Origin: Arthrobacter sp. CDRTa11
Lineage (GTDB): Bacteria; Actinomycetota; Actinomycetes; Actinomycetales; Micrococcaceae
Assembly: GCF_026427775.1 (NCBI RefSeq)
Contig: NZ_CP044532.1
Span: forward strand, 1,736,001 to 1,800,000
Direction: 5' to 3'
DNA: 64,000 nt
The first letter of the stretch is position 1; each line of letters opens with the position of its first letter. A model generated the notes under the pieces. The model was not told the DNA's origin. It was given only the letters and a program-made list of their open reading frames with translations, and ran no database searches. Below, piece by piece: positions 16,522 through 24,834 of this stretch. A program made the translations under genes and the position numbers.

Positions 16522-18795
16522 TTGGAGGGTCCCGAAATCCAGTTCTCAGAAGCAGTCATTGATAATGGCCGCTTCGGCAAGCGTGTAATCCGCTTCGAAA
16601 CAGGCCGTCTTGCCAAGCAGGCAGCCGGCGCAGCCATGGTGTACATCGACGAAGACACCGCGCTGCTTTCCGCCACCACCGCGGGCAAGCACCCGCGTGA
16701 AGGCTTCGACTTCTTCCCGCTGACGGTTGACGTTGAAGAGCGTATGTACGCCGCAGGCCGTATCCCGGGCTCGTTCTTCCGCCGTGAAGGACGCCCGTCC
16801 ACCGAAGCCATCCTGGCTTGCCGCCTCATGGACCGTCCCTTGCGTCCCGCCTTCGTCAAGGGCCTGCGCAACGAGGTTCAGATCGTGGTGACCGTCCTGG
16901 CCATCAACCCTGACGAGCTCTACGACGTGGTGGCCATCAATGCCTCCTCCATGTCCACCCAGCTCTCCGGCCTGCCTTTCTCCGGCCCCATCGGCGGCGT
17001 CCGCGTCGCCCTGGTTGCCGACGAGAACGGCTCCCAGTGGGTTGCCTTCCCGAAGCACTCCCAGCTGGAGAACTCGGTCTTCAACATGGTTGTCGCCGGC
17101 CGTACTGTGTCCGGCCCGGACGGGGACGACGTCGCCATCATGATGGTCGAAGCCGAAGCAACGGACAACTCCTGGAACCTCATCAAGGAACAGGGCGCCA
17201 CCGCCCCCACCGAAGAGGTTGTCTCCGAGGGCCTCGAGGCTGCCAAGCCGTTCATCAAGGCACTCTGCGACGCACAGTCGGACCTCGCCGCACGCGCCGC
17301 GAAGCCCACCGTTGAGTTCCCGGTTTTCCTCGACTACGAGGACGACGTTTACGCAGCTGTTGAGTCCGCCGCCGCTGACAAGCTGGCTGCCATCTTCCAG
17401 ATCGCGGACAAGACGGAGCGCAACGACGCTTCCGACGCCCTGAAGGATGAAGTCACTTCTTCCCTGGCCGGCCAGTTCGAAGGCCGCGAGAAGGAGCTCT
17501 CCGCAGCATTCCGCTCGGTGACCAAGCAGGTTGTGCGCCAGCGCATCCTCAAGGACCAGATCCGCATTGACGGCCGTGGCCTGACGGACATCCGCCAGCT
17601 CACCGCCGAGGTTGAGGTTCTGCCCCGCGTGCACGGTTCGGCCATCTTCGAACGCGGCGAGACCCAGATCATGGGTGTCACCACGCTGAACATGCTGAAG
17701 ATGGAACAGCAGATCGACTCGCTGTCTCCCGTGACGCGCAAGCGCTACATGCACAACTACAACTTCCCGCCGTACTCCACCGGTGAAACCGGCCGCGTGG
17801 GATCGCCCAAGCGCCGCGAAATCGGCCACGGTGCCCTGGCAGAGCGCGCCCTCGTGCCCGTGCTGCCGTCCCGCGAGGAATTCCCGTACGCTATCCGCCA
17901 GGTGTCTGAGGCTCTCAGCTCCAACGGTTCGACGTCGATGGGTTCCGTCTGCGCCTCCACGCTCTCCATGCTCAACGCTGGTGTGCCGCTGAAGGCTGCC
18001 GTTGCAGGTATCGCCATGGGCCTGGTTTCCGACCAGGTTGACGGCCAGACCCGCTACGCGGCGCTGACCGACATCCTCGGCGCCGAAGATGCCTTTGGCG
18101 ACATGGACTTCAAGGTTGCCGGTACGTCCGAGTTCGTCACAGCCATTCAGCTGGACACCAAGCTCGACGGTATCCCCGCCTCCGTGCTGGCAGCAGCACT
18201 GAAGCAGGCCCGCGAAGCCCGCCTGCACATCCTGGACGTCATCAACTCCGCGATCGACACCCCGGACGAGCTCTCCGAGTTCGCGCCGCGTGTCATCGCG
18301 GTCAAGATCCCGGTTGACAAGATCGGCGAGGTCATTGGGCCCAAGGGCAAGATGATCAACCAGATCCAGGAAGACACCGGCGCCGACATCTCCATCGAGG
18401 ACGACGGCACGGTCTACATCGGCGCCACGAACGGTCCGTCTGCAGACGCAGCACGCTCCGCAATCAACGCCATTGCCAACCCGCAGGTTCCGGAAATCGG
18501 CGAGCGTTACCTGGGTACGGTCGTCAAGACCACCACCTTCGGTGCGTTCATTTCCCTGACCCCGGGCAAGGACGGCCTGCTGCACATCTCCGAGCTGCGC
18601 AAGCTGGCCAGCGGCAAGCGCGTGGACAACGTTGATGACGTTGTTTCCGTGGGCCAGAAGATCCAGGTGGAAATCACCAAGATCGATGACCGCGGAAAGC
18701 TGTCGCTGTCTCCCGTTGTGGCTGAAGAGGAAGGCGCCGGCGAACCCGAGCGCGTTCACGCTTCCGCCGGGGCAGAGGGCGCAGACTCCGAATAA
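16522..18795 (+). CDS. pnp: Polyribonucleotide nucleotidyltransferase (PNPase)
   Basis: Phosphorolytic 3'-5' exoribonuclease of the RNA degradation machinery; it can also add tails. The 757-residue protein has two RNase PH domains ([24 protein letters not shown] in the first; the second includes RGLTDIRQL and [30 protein letters not shown]). A KH domain ([25 protein letters not shown]) and an S1 domain ([28 protein letters not shown]) follow. I place the start at TTG 16522 because a perfect GGAGGTGA sits at 16509-16516, five bases upstream. The ATG at 16441 would skip this signal. Confidence 0.96.
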   Translation: MEGPEIQFSEAVIDNGRFGKRVIRFETGRLAKQAAGAAMVYIDEDTALLSATTAGKHPREGFDFFPLTVDVEERMYAAGRIPGSFFRREGRPSTEAILACRLMDRPLRPAFVKGLRNEVQIVVTVLAINPDELYDVVAINASSMSTQLSGLPFSGPIGGVRVALVADENGSQWVAFPKHSQLENSVFNMVVAGRTVSGPDGDDVAIMMVEAEATDNSWNLIKEQGATAPTEEVVSEGLEAAKPFIKALCDAQSDLAARAAKPTVEFPVFLDYEDDVYAAVESAAADKLAAIFQIADKTERNDASDALKDEVTSSLAGQFEGREKELSAAFRSVTKQVVRQRILKDQIRIDGRGLTDIRQLTAEVEVLPRVHGSAIFERGETQIMGVTTLNMLKMEQQIDSLSPVTRKRYMHNYNFPPYSTGETGRVGSPKRREIGHGALAERALVPVLPSREEFPYAIRQVSEALSSNGSTSMGSVCASTLSMLNAGVPLKAAVAGIAMGLVSDQVDGQTRYAALTDILGAEDAFGDMDFKVAGTSEFVTAIQLDTKLDGIPASVLAAALKQAREARLHILDVINSAIDTPDELSEFAPRVIAVKIPVDKIGEVIGPKGKMINQIQEDTGADISIEDDGTVYIGATNGPSADAARSAINAIANPQVPEIGERYLGTVVKTTTFGAFISLTPGKDGLLHISELRKLASGKRVDNVDDVVSVGQKIQVEITKIDDRGKLSLSPVVAEEEGAGEPERVHASAGAEGADSE

Positions 18796-18820
18796 TTCGG
18801 ACCCTGCACCACAGCATGAT

Positions 18821-18855
18821 CGGCGGGGCCGGTGGATGATCCACCGGCCCCGCCG
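18821..18855 (+). terminator. Perfect 16-bp hairpin after pnp
   Basis: CGGCGGGGCCGGTGGA (18821-18836) is fully complementary to 18840-18855 around a 3-base loop. Only a weak T-run follows (CTGTTA). It is the likely end of the rpsO-pnp transcript. Confidence 0.75.
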
Positions 18856-18899
18856 CTGTTACGATGGCAGCCAGATCGCTGCCCCTTTGAAAGGCCTCA

Positions 18900-20243
18900 A
18901 TGACTGTTGTACCCCTGCCGCTTGAGCAGAACCATGCCGGCGATACCCTGGTTCACGGATCCGAGGGCGGCTCCGTCGTCCGGCGGTCGGTGCTGCCCGG
19001 CGGCGTGCGTGTGCTCACCGAGGCGATGCCCGGGCAGCGCTCGGCCACCATCGGCTTCTGGGTAGGCGTGGGGTCCCGGGACGAAGCACCTGGCCAGCAC
19101 GGGTCCACGCACTTCCTGGAGCACCTCCTGTTCAAGGGCACCAAACGGCGTACCGCGTTGGAAATCGCTTCGGCATTCGACGAGGTTGGCGGGGAGTCCA
19201 ACGCGGCCACCGCCAAGGAAAGCACCTGCTACTTCGCCCGGGTATTGGACAGTGACCTGCCCATGGCAATCGACGTCATCGCCGACATGATCACCGGCGC
19301 AGTCCTGGACCCGACGGAGATGGAGCAGGAGCGCGACGTCATCCTGGAGGAAATCGCCATGGACAGCGATGACCCCACAGACGTGGCCCACGAAAAATTT
19401 GTGGCCGCCGTCCTGGGACCGCATCCGCTGGGCCGCCCCATCGGCGGTACACCCGCCGCCATCAAGGCTGTGGCCAGGGACTCCGTCTGGGAGCACTACC
19501 GCCGCTACTACCGCCCGGACGAGCTGGTCATCACCGCCGCCGGAGGCTTGGAGCACGACGTCGTCTGCAACCTTGTGGTGGACGCCCTTAACGCCGCCGG
19601 GTGGTCGCTGGAGCCGGACGCTGCCCCCGTCGACCGACGGTCGACGGAACGTGCTCAGATCACGGGCACCGCAGGATTGCACGTGGTCAAGCGGGCAGTG
19701 GAGCAGGCCAATATCATCATGGGTTGCCCCACTATTGTCGCCACAGATGAGCGGCGCTATGTCATGAGCGTGCTCAACGCTGTGCTGGGTGGGGGCATGT
19801 CCTCGCGGCTGTTCCAGGAAATCCGTGAGAAGCGCGGACTGGTGTACTCCACGTACTCCTTTGCCTCCTCCTACGCGGATGCCGGGTACTTCGGCATGTA
19901 TGCAGGGTGCACGCCCTCCAAGGTCCGCCAAGTTCTGGACCTGCTGGGGCTCGAGCTGGACAAGCTGGCCGAGGGCGGGATCTCCGACGACGAACTCCGC
20001 AAGGCGGTAGGCCAGCTCTGCGGCGGCATTGTGCTGGCACTGGAGGACACCGGTTCCCGGATGTCCCGCCTGGGCCGGGCTGAACTGGTATCCGGTGAAT
20101 ACCAGGACATCGACGAGACGCTGCGGCTCATCAAATCCGTCACGGCCCAGGAGGTTCAGGACCTTGCCAAGGAATTGGCGGCTGCACCGCGCACCGTGAC
20201 AGTGGTCGGACCCTTTGAGGAATCCGAAACGTTCGGACTCTGA
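18900..20243 (+). CDS. M16 family zinc metallopeptidase (processing-peptidase-like)
   Basis: A 447-residue single-half M16 peptidase. The inverted zinc motif HXXEH is seen as HFLEH at residues 71-75, followed by the GGESNAATAKESTCYF block and the ERDVILEEIAMDSDDP helix that supplies the further zinc ligand glutamate. The C-terminal half has GGGMSSRLFQEIREKRGLVYSTYS, which binds substrate. Such proteins are common directly downstream of pnp. They probably degrade peptides in the cytosol; the substrate is unknown. ATG 18900 follows GAAAGG by 6 bases. Confidence 0.92.
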   Translation: MTVVPLPLEQNHAGDTLVHGSEGGSVVRRSVLPGGVRVLTEAMPGQRSATIGFWVGVGSRDEAPGQHGSTHFLEHLLFKGTKRRTALEIASAFDEVGGESNAATAKESTCYFARVLDSDLPMAIDVIADMITGAVLDPTEMEQERDVILEEIAMDSDDPTDVAHEKFVAAVLGPHPLGRPIGGTPAAIKAVARDSVWEHYRRYYRPDELVITAAGGLEHDVVCNLVVDALNAAGWSLEPDAAPVDRRSTERAQITGTAGLHVVKRAVEQANIIMGCPTIVATDERRYVMSVLNAVLGGGMSSRLFQEIREKRGLVYSTYSFASSYADAGYFGMYAGCTPSKVRQVLDLLGLELDKLAEGGISDDELRKAVGQLCGGIVLALEDTGSRMSRLGRAELVSGEYQDIDETLRLIKSVTAQEVQDLAKELAAAPRTVTVVGPFEESETFGL

Positions 20244-20276
20244 TCCAATGACTGGCCAGGGGAGTGCGGAGAGAGC

Positions 20277-20747
20277 ATGAACCGTCCGTTGCCCGGCACC
20301 GTTCATACCGTGCTGGATAGCTTCCTGGGTCACTGGCGGGGCACCACGCGCCTTGCCGCAGGTGCGTGGGGTCCGGAGCACATCGCTGACGCCGAAGTGA
20401 GGTATACGCGGGCCGCGGGCGGCTACGCAGTAGTCCAAAGTTACAGGCACAAGGAAGCCGACGGTTCCCACTATGAGGGGCACGGCGTTTTTACTGTCGA
20501 TCCCGATCACGAGGCCGTTCTTTGGTACTACGTCGACAGCATGGCTGGCGCGTCCCAAGGACTTCCTGCCCGCTGCACCTGCATTGACGGCGTCCTGCGC
20601 GTGGAACGGCACAGCGACCGGGAAACCGCCCGTCATACTTTCCGCGTCGACGGCAGCATATTGACCCATACGGTGGAATTGCGCCTGGGCGATGCCGGCG
20701 GCTTTTCGCCTTTTATGTCCTCGGAGTTCCGCCGGGTTTCACCTTAG
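20277..20747 (+). CDS. DUF1579-like protein
   Basis: A 156-residue protein with a compact beta-barrel pattern: FLGHWRGTTRLAAGAWGP, YAVVQSYRHKEADGSHYEGHGVFTVD and VLWYYVDSMAG. This resembles the lipocalin-like DUF1579 family of unknown function. It has no signal peptide or membrane segment. It starts 33 bases after the M16 peptidase gene and may be in the same transcript. Its stop is 4 bases before the tandem repeats at 20752. The assignment is by overall pattern only. Confidence 0.7.
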   Translation: MNRPLPGTVHTVLDSFLGHWRGTTRLAAGAWGPEHIADAEVRYTRAAGGYAVVQSYRHKEADGSHYEGHGVFTVDPDHEAVLWYYVDSMAGASQGLPARCTCIDGVLRVERHSDRETARHTFRVDGSILTHTVELRLGDAGGFSPFMSSEFRRVSP

Positions 20748-20751
20748 CCTT

Positions 20752-20804
20752 AGCGCGAACGGACACTTGCGGCCCCTCAGCGCGAACGGACACTTGTGGC
20801 CCTC
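20752..20804 (+). repeat. Left pair of a 27-bp tandem repeat (AGCGCGAACGGACACTT)
   Basis: Two direct copies of AGCGCGAACGGACACTT followed by GCGGCCCCTC or GTGGCCCTCG lie at 20752-20778 and 20779-20804. The same core recurs twice in the opposite orientation at 24451-24510. The copies sit between the convergent ends of the DUF1579-like gene and the small gene at 20814. Confidence 0.9.
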
Positions 20805-20813
20805 GGCCTGCCG

Positions 20814-21095
20814 TCAGTCCGCTGATTCCAGGATCCGGGTTTGGGGCGACCCGTTCAGGGCCGGGGCGGCCGCCGGAGAGTTCCACACCCTGTCCTTGAG
20901 ATTCGCCAACAGTTTCTCGGCCTGCCCGCGTTCATTGAAATCCAGTTCAACCACCACATAGTGGGAGTCGTCCACTGGCCGGCAGATCCGGTGGGAGAGC
21001 ACACCTGAAGCGGCGCGGTTCACCGGATCCCGGTCGAAGGCTGCTTTCCACATGTCGAAGTCCCTGATGCCATGCTCTATCTGCAGCGTAAACAT
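20814..21095 (-). CDS. Small protein resembling the antibiotic-biosynthesis-monooxygenase fold, function unknown
   Basis: A 93-residue protein beginning FTLQIEHGIRDFDMWKAAFDRDP, with a ferredoxin-like beta-alpha pattern (SHRICRPVDDSHYVVVELDFNERGQAEKLLANLKDRVWNSP). This looks like the ABM/dimeric alpha-beta barrel superfamily, but no active-site residues can be named. GAAGGAGA lies just upstream of ATG 21095, the best ribosome site in this segment. It is transcribed divergently from the LuxR-type gene at 21282. Confidence 0.75.
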   Translation of the reverse strand: MFTLQIEHGIRDFDMWKAAFDRDPVNRAASGVLSHRICRPVDDSHYVVVELDFNERGQAEKLLANLKDRVWNSPAAAPALNGSPQTRILESAD

Positions 21096-21269
21096 GCCTG
21101 ATTCTCCTTCGATACTGGCCAGCTCTTGAGCCGGAACCATTCCGGTCGCTGTGCCCATTTGTACTGCCAACGTAGGCGGCGGATTCTTCTGGCGGTATCC
21201 CAGATATCTGGAAGGGCTGGCGTGGACAGCCAGCCTTTCGGGGCACGTGCTGCCGATCCGACCGGAGCG

Positions 21270-21284
21270 CATACTAGGTGGATG
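21270..21284 (+). promoter_or_regulatory. Leaderless promoter: CATACT six bases before ATG 21282
   Basis: CATACT at 21270-21275 is followed by AGGTGG and the ATG. The purine-rich AGGTGG abuts the ATG, so it is too close for a normal ribosome site. Confidence 0.45.
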
Positions 21285-22436
21285 ACTACGGGCTGGGCAA
21301 CGCACCGGAGCCTCGAGCGGGTTCGGCTTCTCGGCGATTCATCAATGCATCATGCGGAGCTGCGCAGAGAGGTGCTCCGGGAGCTGGGCCGGATGCTGCC
21401 CTTCAGCGCCTGGGTCTGGCCCCTTTCTGATCCTGCAACGGCAACGGGTATATCGCCCATGGCCCGGGTCCCGTGCCCCGAGGAACTGCCGCTCCTCATC
21501 CGGCTAAAGTATCTGACGCCTGTAGGCAGGTGGACCCAGTTGGCGGGGAGCGCGTCTCCTGTGGCTTCCTTGCTTGAGGTTAGCTTGGGTGACCCATCCA
21601 AGAGCCTGGTCTGGGATGGCGTGCTCAAGCGGTACGGTGTTTCCGATGTTCTGTTCACCGTGTTCGCGGACAAGCAAGGCTGCTGGGGTTGGCTTGATCT
21701 GTGGCGGAAACCTGACCAAGGTGCCTTCACTGCCAGCGAAGCGGAATACGTCAAAGCTGTTACTCATGAAGTAACTCCCGCCCTGCGGCGGTCCATCGCC
21801 CGGCAGTTCGGGTTGGAATCCTCAGCGGCTGCGGCCGGCCGGGCTGTATTACCGGAAATGCCGCCAGAAGAGCCGGTGCCCCGGAGGGCAGCGGAAAGCG
21901 GCAGGGCTTCAGTCATACTTCCGCAGCAGGCCGTGCTTACGCTGGACGCGGACCTTTCGGTAGTGGGGGAGACGGCTTCTACACGGGACTGGCTTGAATT
22001 GTTACAGCCTGGGCCGCGCCCGTACCAGGGGGTACCTGCAGAGGTTCTGAATGTCGCTGCCCAGTTGTTGGCACGTGAGGCAGGCGTCGATGATCATCCA
22101 GCTGCCGCCCGGGCACACATTGGGTCCGGAAAGTGGGCAATGCTCCGGGCAAGCAGGATGGATGCGGCCCCTTCCGGTGTCACCCCGCCGTTGGCCGTAA
22201 CTATCCAGGAGTGTCCGCCCGAGGCGCGATTGGACATCTTCGCCAGGAGCTTCGGATTGACGCCCCGGCAGCGGGAGTTGCTTGAGCTGGCCGCGAAGGG
22301 TGCGGACACGGCCACGATGGCCGCTGCCCAGGGCGTGGGAACTTATACCGTTCAGGACCAGTTCAAGCAGGTGTTCGACAATTGTGGTGTCCACAGCCGC
22401 GCGTCATTGCTGGCCATGGCATGGGGAACCGCGTAG
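21282..22436 (+). CDS. LuxR-type transcriptional regulator with long N-terminal sensor region
   Basis: A 384-residue protein. The C-terminal 60 residues form a LuxR/FixJ helix-turn-helix (FGLTPRQRELLELAAKG, then TMAAAQGVGTYTVQDQFKQVFDNCGVHSRASLLA). The N-terminal part, with LRREVLRELGRMLPFSAWVWPLSD and GCWGWLDLWRKPDQGAFTASEAEYVKAVTHEV, looks like a GAF-like sensor domain. No phosphorylation site or kinase partner is seen, so it is probably one-component. The neighbouring divergent small gene is a possible target, by location only. In-frame starts further upstream lie before the promoter and were not chosen. Confidence 0.82.
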   Translation: MTTGWATHRSLERVRLLGDSSMHHAELRREVLRELGRMLPFSAWVWPLSDPATATGISPMARVPCPEELPLLIRLKYLTPVGRWTQLAGSASPVASLLEVSLGDPSKSLVWDGVLKRYGVSDVLFTVFADKQGCWGWLDLWRKPDQGAFTASEAEYVKAVTHEVTPALRRSIARQFGLESSAAAAGRAVLPEMPPEEPVPRRAAESGRASVILPQQAVLTLDADLSVVGETASTRDWLELLQPGPRPYQGVPAEVLNVAAQLLAREAGVDDHPAAARAHIGSGKWAMLRASRMDAAPSGVTPPLAVTIQECPPEARLDIFARSFGLTPRQRELLELAAKGADTATMAAAQGVGTYTVQDQFKQVFDNCGVHSRASLLAMAWGTA

Positions 22437-22467
22437 CAACTCCTTTGGGTTCCAGTTGGTTAGGAGT

Positions 22468-24057
22468 TCACGTTTTGGATTTCTGGTTTTGGAGTCCTAG
22501 TTCGTAGGTTCTAGATCTTTCGGAAGCTGCCAGGACCAGATCCCATGCGTGCGAGTCGTGGTCAGCCTCGGGCTCGGGCTCCGGTGTGTAGGCGTTGTCT
22601 TGGAGTTCGTTCAGGACGTGGTCCGGCCAGGTGGGTGGTTCCCAGTCTTGGTGTTCGCTGTTGTAGTGGCGGCCGGTGGGTGAGGTCCAGCCGGGTGGTT
22701 GGTTTTTGCCGGCTGGGGTTGGTTGCCAGGCCGAGTGGTGTTTGAGGTGGTGGTGTTTTCGGCAGGGTTGGCCGAGGTTGGATATGCCGGTGGTGCCGCC
22801 GTTTGCCCAGGCGAGGAGGTGGTCTGCTTCGTTGTCGAGGGAGTGGTTGTTGCAGCCGGGGAAGGGGCATTTGGCGTCGCGGAGTCTGAGCCAGCGGCGC
22901 ATGGCTGTGGTGAGGCGGTAGCTGGTTCTGCCGATTTCCAGTGGTGCGCCGTCGCGGGGGTCGGTCAGGACGCGGTGGAAGGAGTGGGCTCCGTTGGCGA
23001 CCAGGTTCCGGGCCATGGAGGCGGGGATGGGGCCGTGGCCGTCGAGGGTGGCAGGTTCATCGGTGAGGCCCAGGAGCGAGAACACGGGCACGGTGACCAG
23101 TACCTGGGCCCGTGGCGGCGGAACCTGCCCGGCTGTGCGCTCTGCGTCGGGATCGGCAAGGCTATTTGCGCCGCTAGTGCTTCCGCCGCCGCTACCGCCA
23201 TCAAAGAGTGCGCCGCCGTTGCTGTCGCTGGTGGTGGTTTCTCCGCTGAGGAGTGCGGTGGCGAGGGTGTCGGCGCGGAGTTGGGTGAGGGTGCGGGGCT
23301 CGGTGGGGCCTTGGAGGGCCCGGGCTGTGGTGGTGGTGTGTTCCCAGATGGCGGCGGCCTGGTCGGCGGGCAGGTAGGCGGAGAGCCAGGCCATGCCGTC
23401 GCGGTCGGGGGTGTATTCGACCCGGCGGTCCAGGACGCACTTGGTGTGGCGGGTTTCGATGGAGACGGGGTGGTGGCGTTCGCGCCAGGTCCGGGCCCTG
23501 GCACGGAACCGGGAGGGTGTGAGGTCCCCGGCCAGGCAGGCGCGGGAAGCCTTCGCTGTGTCGGGGTCCAGGAAGTGGATTTCCAGGGCGGCTGCCCCGG
23601 TGGGGTCAAGGGAGCCTGTCTCGTCCACCATGCAGCGGGCGTGCTGCCAAGAAATCGTGCCCGCCTCTAGCGCCTTTAAGGTCAGCGGTAGTGCCCTGGT
23701 GAGGATATGGGATTCGGCGAGCAGGGCGCCTGCCGCCCGTTCACTGACGGTGAGGACACACGCGACCTCGGCGACAATGGACATCTCCATCGCCATGCGA
23801 TCCGGCGGGGACGCCTCCGGAGGGGCCATAGCCCGTGTAGTGTCCGTGAAACCTGCTGCGGCCCGGACCGTCAGGGCCGCTGTCTTTGCTTGCAGCTGGG
23901 CAGCCTCTGACAGGATATCCAGCCAGTCGTCAGCCTCTTGCCGCATCGGATCGGCGCCAGAACCGTCCTCGGGCCCGCGGACGATCTTGCTCAGCGCAGC
24001 GACGGAAGTCTTGATGGCCTCTATTACCTCTGCCGCTGCTGTCTTTTCCACGATCAA
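22468..24057 (-). CDS. DUF222/13E12-family protein with C-terminal HNH endonuclease domain
   Basis: A 529-residue protein. The N-terminal two thirds is the DUF222 (13E12 repeat family) region, with VLTVSERAAGALLAESHILTR, LPLTLKALEAGTISWQHAR and the SRFRARARTWRERHHP block. The end carries a complete HNH nuclease motif: CPFPGCN, then NEADHLLAWANGGTT and CRKHHHLKHH, with both zinc cysteines and the histidines present, so it may be active. A Ser/Gly-rich insertion (FDGGSGGGSTSG) interrupts the middle. Such genes are multicopy in actinobacteria and their role is unclear. It overlaps the 96-residue gene upstream by 4 bases, indicating coupled translation. Confidence 0.88.
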   Translation of the reverse strand: MIVEKTAAAEVIEAIKTSVAALSKIVRGPEDGSGADPMRQEADDWLDILSEAAQLQAKTAALTVRAAAGFTDTTRAMAPPEASPPDRMAMEMSIVAEVACVLTVSERAAGALLAESHILTRALPLTLKALEAGTISWQHARCMVDETGSLDPTGAAALEIHFLDPDTAKASRACLAGDLTPSRFRARARTWRERHHPVSIETRHTKCVLDRRVEYTPDRDGMAWLSAYLPADQAAAIWEHTTTTARALQGPTEPRTLTQLRADTLATALLSGETTTSDSNGGALFDGGSGGGSTSGANSLADPDAERTAGQVPPPRAQVLVTVPVFSLLGLTDEPATLDGHGPIPASMARNLVANGAHSFHRVLTDPRDGAPLEIGRTSYRLTTAMRRWLRLRDAKCPFPGCNNHSLDNEADHLLAWANGGTTGISNLGQPCRKHHHLKHHSAWQPTPAGKNQPPGWTSPTGRHYNSEHQDWEPPTWPDHVLNELQDNAYTPEPEPEADHDSHAWDLVLAASERSRTYELGLQNQKSKT

Positions 24058-24344
24058 AGCCTCCCAGGAGCGTCTGACATGACCGGGGCAGCAGATGGGC
24101 TATGTGAATATCCTGCGACCAGCCGTTTCTTCAGCGCGGCTATCTTGGCTTCGACCCGGACGAACTCGGCGAGCCCGGCCAAGCAGGCACCCTTTCGGGC
24201 CACCGCATCGACATACGAGCCATATCCAGAAGCCGACGGACCAGTGAGGAGTGCTGCGAATTTCCATTTAAGTACGGCGAGCGACGCAATAATCTGCGCT
24301 AGACCTTTTCTGTTTTCAGCATCCCAGGCTGCTCTGCTTTTCAT
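24054..24344 (-). CDS. 96-residue protein translationally coupled to the HNH nuclease gene
   Basis: A small, mostly helical protein (GLAQIIASLAVLKWKFAALL, then EFVRVEAKIAALKKRLVAG) with a C-terminal Ser/Pro tail. I do not recognise the family. Its stop overlaps the start of the DUF222-HNH gene, so it is likely a partner or leader cistron. GGAGGT directly precedes the ATG and GATGCT lies six bases upstream of it, so it may be leaderless. The final 13 codons recur as a decayed copy upstream (24381-24419). Confidence 0.65.
   Translation of the reverse strand: MKSRAAWDAENRKGLAQIIASLAVLKWKFAALLTGPSASGYGSYVDAVARKGACLAGLAEFVRVEAKIAALKKRLVAGYSHSPSAAPVMSDAPGRL
24087..24125. repeat. 39-bp imperfect direct repeat, copy A (3' end of the 96-residue gene)
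   Basis: Matches 24381-24419 at 33 of 39 positions, with the shared core GGCAGCAGATGG and CTATGTG. Copy A is the coding sequence for the protein's C-terminal VAGYSHSPSAA. Confidence 0.8.
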
Positions 24345-24380
24345 ACCTCCAGCATCCCAAGGCGGACTGATAAGAGGGAG

Positions 24381-24419
24381 GCAGCAGATGGCCTATGTGG
24401 ATATCATCCGACCGACCGG
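24381..24419. repeat. 39-bp imperfect direct repeat, copy B (decayed gene end)
   Basis: On the minus strand it would read R-S-V-G-stop-Y-P-H-R-P-S-A-A-S, clearly the same peptide end as copy A but with a stop. It looks like the leftover 3' end of a second copy of the 96-residue gene. Confidence 0.65.
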
Positions 24420-24450
24420 CCTTCGGCCCACTCGTCCGCTCTTCCGAACA

Positions 24451-24510
24451 GGTGGGGCCCTAAGTGTCCGTTGGCGCCATTCGGTGGGGCCATAAGTGTC
24501 CGTTCGCGCT
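24451..24510 (-). repeat. Right pair of the AGCGCGAACGGACACTT tandem repeat, inverted
   Basis: Copies at 24451-24478 and 24483-24510 read on the minus strand as GGCGCCAACGGACACTTAG and GAGCGCGAACGGACACTTA, each followed by GGGCCCC or TGGCCCC and ACC. They face the pair at 20752-20804 in inverted orientation across 3.65 kb. Confidence 0.9.
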
Positions 24511-24562
24511 CACCCCCGGTGTGTTCGGCGCACTAAAACGCGGCGCTCCCAGTTGGTGAGTT

Positions 24563-24829
24563 CTAGCCCCCGGCAAAAGGCGGCAGCACGTCCACCACAT
24601 CCCCGGGATTTAACACAGTGCTGCGGTCACGCACGGCAACCTCGTTGAGCAGGAAGCTGCTCCGGGACAGGATGCGCGGCAGGGGAGGGGTGCCCGCAGG
24701 CGGCAGTGACCGTTCCACTGTCAGGACTGCGGCCAGCAGATCCTCCACGGTGGAGCCCGCCGGCAGGTCAAAGCGCTCCTCTTCCACACCCGCGGCGGCG
24801 CGTGCGGCAGCGAAGTAACGTACGTTCAA
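24563..24829 (-). CDS. moaD: MoaD/ThiS family sulfur carrier, small subunit of molybdopterin synthase
   Basis: Carries the thiocarboxylate sulfur used to turn precursor Z (cPMP) into molybdopterin together with MoaE. The 88-residue ubiquitin-like protein begins [20 protein letters not shown] and ends in PPFAGG, with the required C-terminal Gly-Gly. LNPGDVVDVLPP is the typical end strand. It starts 5 bases after moaA ends and is co-transcribed with it. The partner moaE lies at 32084 in the other Moco gene run. Confidence 0.95.
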   Translation of the reverse strand: MNVRYFAAARAAAGVEEERFDLPAGSTVEDLLAAVLTVERSLPPAGTPPLPRILSRSSFLLNEVAVRDRSTVLNPGDVVDVLPPFAGG

Positions 24830-24834
24830 GAAAT

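Noticed and set aside
16546..18759. 737-codon open frame on the minus strand opposite pnp
   Set aside because: GC-rich codon bias opens long antisense frames; its translation is His/Val/Gly-rich without domain pattern, and the plus strand is clearly PNPase.
20752..24510. Insertion sequence or transposon
   Set aside because: No transposase or recombinase gene and no target-site duplication could be seen; only the repeat pairs and an HNH nuclease.
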